Below are positions 1 to 5,942 of a stretch of DNA of 9,879 nucleotides, piece by piece (position 1 is the stretch's first letter; every line of letters starts with the position of its first letter). The notes under the pieces are model-generated. The model saw only the letters and a program-made list of their open reading frames with translations, had not been told where the DNA came from and did no database searches. The translations under genes were made by a program, and so were the position numbers. Origin of the DNA: Verrucomicrobiaceae bacterium (lineage in GTDB: Bacteria; Verrucomicrobiota; Verrucomicrobiae; Verrucomicrobiales; Akkermansiaceae); contig CANBTO010000147.1 of the NCBI GenBank assembly GCA_947372405.1, positions 1 through 9,879 on the forward strand. Direction: 5' to 3'.

Positions 1-546
1 CAGGTTGAGGACGCGGTGGTTTTCAATCCAGACGCTCGGGACGCGGTCCACGGTGGCCGGGATGATCTGGCAGTAGTCGAAACCGAGCTCAAGCGGGCCG
101 GGCTTGATCTCACCATTGAAGTCGATGCGGGTTTTGCCATCTCCCAGCCCGAGGTGCCACTTGCCGATGATGCCGGTGCTGTAGCCCGCGTTTTTGAAAA
201 GCGTGGCGAGGGTGAATTGCCCGGCTTCGAGACAGAGCGGCGCATCGCCATCGAGGATCGAGTTCTTCTTTTCCGTCTGCCGCCACGGGTATTCGCCGGT
301 GAGAAGCGAGTAGCGGCTGGGAGTGCAGGTGGAGGCCGGGGCGTAGGCGGCGGTGAAGATCCGGCCACCGGCGGCGAGCGCGTCCATGGCGGGGGTCTTG
401 ATCCGGGTGGCGCCGTAACAACCGACATCGCCGTAGCCGAGGTCGTCGGCCAGGATGACCAGCACGTTGGGTTGTCTGGCTTCAAGGGTGACGCAGGACA
501 GGGCCAGCGCCGCGATCAGGGTGGAGGTTCGATGGCAGGCGATCAT
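1..546 (-). CDS. Type I sulfatase (formylglycine-dependent), exported; C-terminal part outside the window
   Basis: This is an arylsulfatase-family enzyme that hydrolyses sulfate esters. Only the first 182 codons are present; the gene leaves the window at base 1 still in frame. The N-terminus is hydrophobic (residues 10-21) and looks like a signal peptide cleaved near residue 23, so export is likely. A metal-binding Asp pair lies at D34-D35 in the segment ILADDLGYGD. The formylglycine signature CTPSR starts at C74, making this a Cys-type enzyme that needs a separate maturase, not present here. The segment GKWHLG at residues 128-133 carries the usual Lys/His pair. The ATG at 546 was chosen because it gives the signal peptide and lies 18 bases after the upstream stop codon, so the gene is probably co-transcribed with the beta-helix gene. 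No Shine-Dalgarno sequence is visible. The family is sure; the substrate is not. Next to fucosidases, a sulfated fucose polymer is a reasonable inference. Confidence 0.93.
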   Translation of the reverse strand, partial: MIACHRTSTLIAALALSCVTLEARQPNVLVILADDLGYGDVGCYGATRIKTPAMDALAAGGRIFTAAYAPASTCTPSRYSLLTGEYPWRQTEKKNSILDGDAPLCLEAGQFTLATLFKNAGYSTGIIGKWHLGLGDGKTRIDFNGEIKPGPLELGFDYCQIIPATVDRVPSVWIENHRVLNL

Positions 547-564
547 GGGTTGGTTAGATTGGGT

Positions 565-2145
565 TTACTGGATCTCGACGGCCCCGAGGTCCGGCTTGCC
601 GACGATCGGGTTTCCGAAGAAGTCCGCGGTGACCTTGAGGCCTATTTTCAGACCGAGCTCATCACCCGGCAGCTTCGGGATCTCGATGCCGCGGTCCTTG
701 ATGAGTGCGGCGTTGTGCGGAATGTAGTCCTTGGCATCCAAGCCTCCGGGCTTGGTGAAACCCGCGTCGCCAGTGACCGATCCGACATCCTGGAACGGCA
801 TTCCCGGAGGCAGGACCGTGGCGCTGCTGTAAAGATTGTTGGAGACGAGCGCGCGCTTGATTCCCGCCGCATGCTTGTCCTTGCGCTGGTCCTGGTCGTC
901 CAGCACGTTGACGGTCTCACCGAGGATGTGGAAGATGTTGTTGGCGACGAGCAGGCCTTCGGTGGAAGGCGCGATCGAGAAGCACGAGCGTGAGTTTTCC
1001 TTCACGAACACGGTGTTGTTATAGATATAGGAATCGTAAGGCCCCGCCTTCGGCTGTTTGTTGCCGGCGTATCCGCTGGTCATCAGGATCTTGCCTTCCT
1101 GCTGCGCGCCGTTCACCTTCTTCACCCGGGATCCGTCGTTGACGCTGATGTTATAGCGATAGGCGCAGTTGTGGTTCTTGCCGAGGATTTCGGCGAAGCC
1201 CCCTTCGTTGTCCACACTCAGGTTGTATTGCACGACCACGTCGCTGCAGTTGTAGTCGATGTGGATGCCGCAGGAGTCGCCTTTGCCACGGGCGTGCATG
1301 AAAGTGTTTTTCTCGATCAACACGCGCTTGCAGGTCCATGGCCAGATGCCGCTGCCACGTGCGTGCATGCGCGGATCGAGGCTGGAACCGGAACGTTCGA
1401 CGGTGTTGCCGCGCACGACGAGGTCCTCGACCCGTCCCGGTTGGATCGCCGGTCCGCCGGTATCATGCATGCGGTTGTCGAGCACCTGCGCCTGCCGGAG
1501 CTGCGAGAGGCTGACAGCCTTGAATCCGGTTTCTGATAGATCGCAATTGCGGATGATGAAGTCGCTCGATGGTTCCTCCGCCTCGCCTTCGATCGCGATC
1601 GCGGTGCCGATGAAGGTGGTCGGGTTTTTGCCTTCGCTCTTGGTGGCGGTTTCCGGATAGATCTTGTGGATTGTCAGGTTTTCGAGGGTCACGTGGGAAG
1701 TCGATCCCTTGACGGCCTGGACATACACGCCGTAACGGAATCCGGGTTTCGATCCATCCAGCGTCTTGCCGCCGTCTGCGGTGATTTCCAGATCCCTCAC
1801 GACGACATGGTGGGAGTTGGTCAGATGCACTCCGGCGATGAAGCCCTTGGCATCGATGACGGGAGTCGAACCTTTGCCGCATGCGGTGATGGTGATGGGT
1901 TTTTCCGCCGTGCCCGCCAGGGTGAGTGAGAGCCCGCCATCAAACCGGGATCCGCGTTTCAAGCTCAGGGTGTCGCCCGCGCTGAACGGATTCGCGTTCG
2001 CCTTGGATAGCGACTTCCACGCCTGGGTTTCGGATTTTCCGCTGTTGGAATCGTTCCCCCCCTGGCTGTCGAGGAAGTAGGATTCCGCGTGCAACGGGCA
2101 AAGGGCGGACCAGACGAGGGCGAGATTCAATGGAAATCGGGTCAT
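565..2145 (-). CDS. Secreted right-handed parallel beta-helix protein, possible polysaccharide-active enzyme
   Basis: This 526-residue protein has a clear signal peptide (residues 1-20, cleavage after LHA). The mature N-terminus, ESYFLDSQGGNDSNSG, followed by AWKSLSKAN, matches the opening seen in many DUF1565/pectate-lyase-like beta-helix proteins. Residues 85-440 hold short turns of hydrophobic strands with Asn-rich corners, for example VVVRDLEIT, LENLTIH, DFIIRNCDLS, LVVRGNTV, VLIEKNTF, VVVQYNLS, IYNNTVFV and VANNIFHI, which is the beta-helix rung pattern. The end, DLGAVEIQ, resembles the conserved C-terminus of such proteins. Beta-helix folds occur in polysaccharide lyases and in glycoside hydrolases such as GH141, but I cannot assign a family or catalytic residues by eye. 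The gene sits between the beta-strand protein (146-bp gap) and the sulfatase (18-bp gap) on the same strand. A role in depolymerising or binding the same glycan is inferred from that setting. The start is fixed by the signal peptide; there is no Shine-Dalgarno sequence. Confidence 0.88.
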   Translation of the reverse strand: MTRFPLNLALVWSALCPLHAESYFLDSQGGNDSNSGKSETQAWKSLSKANANPFSAGDTLSLKRGSRFDGGLSLTLAGTAEKPITITACGKGSTPVIDAKGFIAGVHLTNSHHVVVRDLEITADGGKTLDGSKPGFRYGVYVQAVKGSTSHVTLENLTIHKIYPETATKSEGKNPTTFIGTAIAIEGEAEEPSSDFIIRNCDLSETGFKAVSLSQLRQAQVLDNRMHDTGGPAIQPGRVEDLVVRGNTVERSGSSLDPRMHARGSGIWPWTCKRVLIEKNTFMHARGKGDSCGIHIDYNCSDVVVQYNLSVDNEGGFAEILGKNHNCAYRYNISVNDGSRVKKVNGAQQEGKILMTSGYAGNKQPKAGPYDSYIYNNTVFVKENSRSCFSIAPSTEGLLVANNIFHILGETVNVLDDQDQRKDKHAAGIKRALVSNNLYSSATVLPPGMPFQDVGSVTGDAGFTKPGGLDAKDYIPHNAALIKDRGIEIPKLPGDELGLKIGLKVTADFFGNPIVGKPDLGAVEIQ

Positions 2146-2291
2146 GGGATGAGTTCAGATGGAGCTGGAATAAAAGGGAAATGCTGGGTTTGAGTCAGAC
2201 AACGGCGTCCTACGTCGCAGGACATCTGAATGTTTTCAGGATGTCATGCAACTCCAAGTCCCGGTGAGTTGGGACCGGGTCGATCCTCGGG
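2146..2291 (-). other. Structured intergenic region between the beta-strand and beta-helix genes
   Basis: This 146-base gap within the leftward gene group contains no convincing ORF. On the transcribed strand it is rich in possible hairpins. The best lies at 2221-2245: arms GACAT and CTGAA pair with TTCAG and ATGTC, separated by one bulged base and closed by a four-base loop. A second stem, GTCCT with AGGAC at 2207-2223, overlaps it by three bases. Nearer the upstream stop codon, 2249-2280 can form several mutually exclusive 5-6 bp stems, such as CCCGGT with ACCGGG. There is no U-tract directly after any stem, so an ordinary intrinsic terminator is not supported. The region could set the expression ratio of the two genes or hold a weak terminator plus a promoter. 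Confidence 0.45.
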
Positions 2292-4247
2292 TCAGTTGTG
2301 GACGGCTTTCAGGCGGGCGAAGATTTTTCCGCCGGGAGCAAGTGATGCCGGGATGTTGATGGTGACGGCATCCGGGGAGGGTGCCTGATCGATCGTGATC
2401 GTGACGCCGTTCCCGAAACTTCCGCCATCCTGATCGATGATTTCCGAAGTCCAAGGACCTGATAGATCGGTTGCGTATTCCAAGGTCAGGGTGGTTTCAG
2501 CAATCGCGTCCTCTTTACGGGTGAAGTTCAGGGTCAGACCGGTTGAAGGATTTCCAATCGCGGCCGGAAGGATGGAAGGTAGGTCATTATGGGTTGCATT
2601 TCCGCCCAGAATCCATTCAAGACCGTTTTGAATCCCGTCGCCATCGGAATCAAAATCAAAGGCCGGGTTGGCAAGTCCGGTGGCCCACAGGCCATAGGCA
2701 GTGGGCGGAGTGGCGCCAGCGGTCCATTTGAGCGTGGATCCCACGAAGGTGAATTGCCCTTGTCCGGTGACATAGCCGTTGGCGTCGATTCCGGTGCCGG
2801 CGAAGCCTGAAAACACCGTCCCGAGCGCTGCGGGAGTGCCTGCTCCCGAGAAAACATCGGACCAAGTCTTGTTAGTGTCCCAAAACGCATCGGTGAACGC
2901 GCTTCCCCCAATTGCGATGCGGAATACCGCCGCTCCACCGGTCACTGAACCTGCGGCACCGTTTGCCACGACTTTATCGTAAGTGCCTTGGTTTGCGGTA
3001 TTGGCGCCGGGATCCGCCGTGCCTCCGGTATTCACCTGCCAGGAGAAGATCGCCCCGCTCCCGAAAGTGAGGGTATTGGTGAAGGTTTGCGTGCCTACGG
3101 AAGACCCGCCGGGTTGATCGGTTCCGACCACTCCTCCTGCGGCGGCTGCGATGGTGACTGGAATGTTGAGGCTTCCCACGCCCGCCAAGACAGGAGTGCC
3201 GGTCGCTGTGGCTCCGCCCACCGTTAGACCACTGCTGGCGAAGGTTGCCGTGGAGGCGGTGGACAGGCTGCCGGATTTGACGAGAATGGGACCGGTGAAG
3301 GTGCTCTTGCCGCTCAGAGTCAGCACGCCGCTGCCGCTTTTGGTGATGCCTGTGGCCGTGGTGCCATCGGCGATGATGCCGGCGATCGTAAGCGTGCCGG
3401 CCGTGACCGTGATGTTGCGGCTGGTTCCGGTCGCAGTGCCGAGAGAAGTCGCACCAGTGCCGAGGTTGAGTGTTCCGGCCGAACCTTTGAAAGCGAAATC
3501 ACCATTGAGAGTGAGCGGGCGTGCTCCGATATTGAGAGCCGTGGCGGTCGTGTTGTCGATGGTGCCGCCATTGATCGTGAGCGGTGACGCCGCCGCACCC
3601 AGGACGGTGGCGTTGGTAGAGTTGAGACCCAGGTTGAGGGTTCCTCCGTTCAATATGACACCGCCGTTGAAGGTATTGACCGCGGATAGCGTCAGCGTTC
3701 CCGATCCGGCCTTGGTTAGAACGAGGCCGGTGAGTGGCGAGGTCATGTTGATCGGGCGGTCGATGGTGAAAACGCCACTGCCGTCGTGCGTGATCAGCAG
3801 ATTGTTGGATAGATTGACCGATCCGTCGCTTACCCCCAGCGTGACATTGCCGGTTGCGCCAGCGTCCACGTTGATCGCCGCGTTGCCGCTCGTCACCGCG
3901 AAAACCAAGGCTCGGGCCACACCGCCGCTGACCAGACTGGCGAGACGGATGCTGATGTCATGGTCCGCGTCGGCATTGAAAGCAAGGGTTCCGATGTTCG
4001 GGCTGGTGCCGATCAGTGTGGTCAGGTTCCCCGCGCCATTGGTGTTGAATGTCTGGATGGAATCGGTGCCGAAAGCAGGGGTTCCTGCCGGATCGTCATT
4101 CCAGTTCGCACCTGTCAGCCAGGAGCCATCGGCCCCCCCGCCGTCCCATGTGTGATTTCCCGCGAGTGCGGTGGAGTTGGCGAGTGCCGCGCAGGCGAGG
4201 AACGTGAACGGACACAGACGTTTTTGGCGAAGGGTGGAGGGTTTCAT
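2292..4247 (-). CDS. Secreted autotransporter-type beta-strand repeat protein
   Basis: This 651-residue protein belongs to the large group of verrucomicrobial proteins carrying autotransporter-associated beta-strand repeats. Residues 1-29 form a signal peptide (KR near the start, hydrophobic core, cleavage near ALA). The mature part opens with TWDGGGADGSWLTGANWNDD, the typical entry motif. Repeats are visible as LTKAGSGTLTLSAVNTFNGG with LNGGTLNLG (about 177-207) and ITKSGSGVLTLSGKSTFTG (about 301-319) with a similar tail. Residues 531-547 contain DFDSDGDGIQNGLEW, an Asp-rich, thrombospondin type 3-like calcium motif seen near the end of such proteins. After it comes a beta-rich tail of about 100 residues. 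There is no C-terminal PEP-CTERM anchor and no beta-barrel domain, so the mode of surface attachment is unknown. The ATG at 4247 is preferred to an in-frame GTG at 4286 because it places the signal peptide at the N-terminus. The protein is probably structural, adhesive or glycan-binding, not catalytic. Confidence 0.88.
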   Translation of the reverse strand: MKPSTLRQKRLCPFTFLACAALANSTALAGNHTWDGGGADGSWLTGANWNDDPAGTPAFGTDSIQTFNTNGAGNLTTLIGTSPNIGTLAFNADADHDISIRLASLVSGGVARALVFAVTSGNAAINVDAGATGNVTLGVSDGSVNLSNNLLITHDGSGVFTIDRPINMTSPLTGLVLTKAGSGTLTLSAVNTFNGGVILNGGTLNLGLNSTNATVLGAAASPLTINGGTIDNTTATALNIGARPLTLNGDFAFKGSAGTLNLGTGATSLGTATGTSRNITVTAGTLTIAGIIADGTTATGITKSGSGVLTLSGKSTFTGPILVKSGSLSTASTATFASSGLTVGGATATGTPVLAGVGSLNIPVTIAAAAGGVVGTDQPGGSSVGTQTFTNTLTFGSGAIFSWQVNTGGTADPGANTANQGTYDKVVANGAAGSVTGGAAVFRIAIGGSAFTDAFWDTNKTWSDVFSGAGTPAALGTVFSGFAGTGIDANGYVTGQGQFTFVGSTLKWTAGATPPTAYGLWATGLANPAFDFDSDGDGIQNGLEWILGGNATHNDLPSILPAAIGNPSTGLTLNFTRKEDAIAETTLTLEYATDLSGPWTSEIIDQDGGSFGNGVTITIDQAPSPDAVTINIPASLAPGGKIFARLKAVHN

Positions 4248-4313
4248 TGGGTTGTGCTTTTTCCGGGTTCGAAAGATTTCGAGCACCCCATGGTGGCATC
4301 CGGTGCCAATCGG

Positions 4314-4339
4314 GTCAGGCTCTCTTTCGGGTAGTTTGG
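4314..4339 (-). promoter_or_regulatory. Putative operator, site A (serves the leftward genes)
   Basis: Read on the minus strand, this site carries the core TACCCGAAAGAGAGC and then CTGAC. The core ends 71 bases before the ATG of the beta-strand protein and points towards it. Over 26 bases it matches site C (8658-8683) at 24 positions. That likeness extends beyond the 15-base core it shares with site B. The binding protein is unknown. Confidence 0.6.
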
Positions 4340-4377
4340 AGAATTGAAAGGGACGGGAAGTTTACCCGAAAGAGAGC
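4319..4377. repeat. Perfect 15-bp inverted repeat in the divergent promoter region
   Basis: The left arm, GCTCTCTTTCGGGTA (4319-4333), is the exact reverse complement of the right arm, TACCCGAAAGAGAGC (4363-4377). The arms are separated by 29 bases and the pairing does not extend beyond them. The layout suits two copies of a directional operator serving two divergent promoters better than a terminator: there is no T-tract and no gene ends nearby. Confidence 0.9.
4363..4377 (+). promoter_or_regulatory. Putative operator, site B (serves fucosidase 1)
   Basis: The core TACCCGAAAGAGAGC is read on the plus strand, pointing towards fucosidase 1, and ends 83 bases before its ATG. It is identical to site A over the 15-base core, but the flanks are not conserved. 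Its orientation relative to the downstream gene is the same as for sites A and C. Confidence 0.6.
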
Positions 4378-4460
4378 GGAACAATCCTGGAAGACCTCGC
4401 TACTGTGGTTGGGTGACCTCCAAGTCGATTCTTCGAATTCCCACACACCGACCATCGTCC

Positions 4461-5870
4461 ATGAGCTTGTCCTTCCGATATTTCCGATTCGTATCCACCA
4501 TTCTTTCGTGGTCGGTTCTTTGCAACCTGCCATCACCGCTCGATGGGGCGGACGAGAAGGCGGGGGTTCCGGTTCCCTCCAATGAAGCATCAAAGGCGGA
4601 GGCGTTGAGACGCTGGCACGAGGCGAAATTCGGATTGTTCCTCCACTGGGGTGCCTATTCGGTTTATGGCGGCACTTATCAGGGCAAGGAACTTTGGAGT
4701 GCGGAGTGGATTCAGGAAAACGCGAGGATTTCCTATGCCGAATATGCAAGAACCGCCGCAGCGTGGAATCCGGCGGATTTCAATGCGGATGAATGGGTCC
4801 GGTTGGCGAAGAGTGCGGGCATGGGCTACATCGTCATCACCGCGAGACATCACGATGGATTCGCGATCTATCCCTCGAAGGCCAGTTCATACAACCTCAT
4901 GGCTTCCGGAGCCTACAAGGGGCCTGATCCCCTCGCTGCGCTGAAGGCTGCCTGCAAACGCCACGGGCTGTTGTTCGGTGTCTATTACTCGGTGCTTGAG
5001 TTCCGCGGGTCTCCGAGAGGGTTCGATGCTGAGGATGCGAAGGCGATCGCCGCTGGATTCGATTATCGCACGCTGGGCCCGGAACCGCATGCCACCCCTG
5101 CCCAGATCGCCGCGTTGGCCAAGGCCCAGATCAAGGAGATCGTGGACGGGTATCAACCGGACATCCTTTGGTTTGACGGCAGTGGTGCGAAAATGGGCGA
5201 GTGGTCCGCTGCGGACGGGCGGGAGGTTGAAACCTATATCCGGAACGCCCTTCCGGATGTGATGATCAACAACCGTCTCGGTGTGGACGGCTCGGATTTC
5301 CGATCGTTCGAAAACAAAATGCCCGGGACTCCGCCGGCCATCACATGGGAATACTGCTGGAACATGGGAGCGTTCTGGGGGTACAATCCGCGCAATTATC
5401 AGGCGAAAATTCTCAAGACACCCGAGCATTACATCGAGACGCTGGTGCAGGTCGCTTCGCTGGGAGGAAATTATCTTCTCAACGTCGGGCCGGACTCCAC
5501 AGGAAAGTTCCATCCCATGGCGGTGGATTACCTGACGAAGATCGGCAAATGGACCCGTGCCAACAGTGAGGCCGTGCATGGAGTTTCGCAGAGCCCGTTC
5601 AAGGAAAAACCCGACTGGGGATATGTCACCGCGCGGGAAGGGAAGGTCTATCTGATCATCAGCCAGTGGCCTGCGGAGGGCGCTCCTCTGAGATTTCCCG
5701 CATTGAAGAACAAGTGCCTCGGTGCCAATTGGCTGGCCGCTCCCGGCAAGCCGCTGAAGGTCGTTCCGGAGGGCAGCCAATGGTCGATTGATGTCGGTGC
5801 CAGGCCTCCGGATTCGGATTTCCGCGTCATCGTTCTCTCGGTCGAAGGTGTGCCGGTGGCTGCCCGATGA
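4461..5870 (+). CDS. Alpha-L-fucosidase, GH29, secreted (fucosidase 1)
   Basis: This 469-residue enzyme, close to the usual GH29 length, is expected to release alpha-linked L-fucose from glycans. Residues 1-30 form a probable signal peptide. The catalytic barrel begins at about residue 50. GH29 motifs seen in order are KFGLFLHWGAYSV (H62), ITARHHDGFAIYPSK (H130, H131, D132), FGVYYSVLEF, DILWFDGSG with D239 as the probable nucleophile, WEYCWNMGAFWGYN (295-309), in which E297 is a candidate acid/base by position only, and GGNYLLNVGPDSTG (335-348). Residues 375-469 form a small beta-rich C-terminal domain typical of the family. The ATG at 4461 was chosen because it begins the signal peptide; an in-frame TTG at 4344 would add 39 unlikely residues. 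No Shine-Dalgarno sequence is visible. A putative operator lies 83 bases upstream. The two-component genes follow 69 bases downstream on the same strand and may be co-transcribed. The exact linkage cleaved cannot be told from sequence. Confidence 0.95.
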   Translation: MSLSFRYFRFVSTILSWSVLCNLPSPLDGADEKAGVPVPSNEASKAEALRRWHEAKFGLFLHWGAYSVYGGTYQGKELWSAEWIQENARISYAEYARTAAAWNPADFNADEWVRLAKSAGMGYIVITARHHDGFAIYPSKASSYNLMASGAYKGPDPLAALKAACKRHGLLFGVYYSVLEFRGSPRGFDAEDAKAIAAGFDYRTLGPEPHATPAQIAALAKAQIKEIVDGYQPDILWFDGSGAKMGEWSAADGREVETYIRNALPDVMINNRLGVDGSDFRSFENKMPGTPPAITWEYCWNMGAFWGYNPRNYQAKILKTPEHYIETLVQVASLGGNYLLNVGPDSTGKFHPMAVDYLTKIGKWTRANSEAVHGVSQSPFKEKPDWGYVTAREGKVYLIISQWPAEGAPLRFPALKNKCLGANWLAAPGKPLKVVPEGSQWSIDVGARPPDSDFRVIVLSVEGVPVAAR

Positions 5871-5905
5871 TCCGTCGGTGCCTTGTGGAATGGACATCCG
5901 CTTCA

Positions 5906-5942
5906 CATGGGGCAGACTGATGCCGCTTCGGCTCGCCCCATG
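5906..5942 (+). promoter_or_regulatory. Hairpin enclosing the kinase start codon
   Basis: Arms CATGGGGC (5906-5913) and GCCCCATG (5935-5942) are perfectly complementary over 8 bp. The loop between them can form a small inner stem, GCCG with CGGC around CTT (5922-5932). The final ATG of the right arm is the start codon chosen for the histidine kinase, so the stem would hide the start site in the mRNA. It could limit translation of the kinase relative to the fucosidase. It could also be chance in GC-rich DNA. Confidence 0.4.

Larger units (their letters stand above)
4248..4460. promoter_or_regulatory. Divergent promoter region between the leftward and rightward gene groups
   Basis: These 213 bases separate the start codons of the beta-strand protein (leftward) and fucosidase 1 (rightward), so promoters for both units must lie here or inside the genes. 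I find no confident -35/-10 pair on either strand. The notable content is a pair of identical 15-base motifs in opposite orientation, annotated separately. Weak in-frame GTG and TTG codons on each side would lengthen both proteins, but they would put extra residues before the signal peptides and are unlikely starts. Confidence 0.7.

Noticed and set aside
16..24. Sulfatase and neighbours as part of a mobile element
   Set aside because: No transposase, integrase, terminal repeat or target-site duplication is visible anywhere in the window.
16..993. Open frame of 325 codons on the plus strand across the sulfatase and beta-helix genes
   Set aside because: It spans the junction of two genes on the other strand that both have clear family signatures; its own product has no recognisable features.
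3151..4155. Long open frame of 334 codons on the plus strand opposite the beta-strand protein
   Set aside because: It is the mirror of a low-complexity, Gly/Thr/Ala-rich coding region; its Val/Pro/Ala-rich translation has no domain, and the minus-strand gene has a signal peptide and family motifs.
4319..4377. Inverted repeat as an intrinsic terminator
   Set aside because: The 29-base loop, absence of a T-tract, location between two divergent starts and a third same-orientation copy elsewhere favour a protein-binding site.
4344..4460. Extended N-terminus of fucosidase 1 from a TTG codon
   Set aside because: It would place 39 polar, Arg/Pro-rich residues before a good signal peptide and would translate through putative operator site B.
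4612..4632. TGGCACG-like sequence resembling half of a sigma-54 promoter
   Set aside because: It lies inside the fucosidase 1 coding region, encodes the conserved start of the barrel, and lacks a properly spaced TTGC element.
4887..5906. Open frame of 339 codons on the minus strand opposite fucosidase 1
   Set aside because: It lies antisense to a well-supported GH29 gene, gives an Arg/His-rich product without recognisable domains, and results from GC-rich codon usage.
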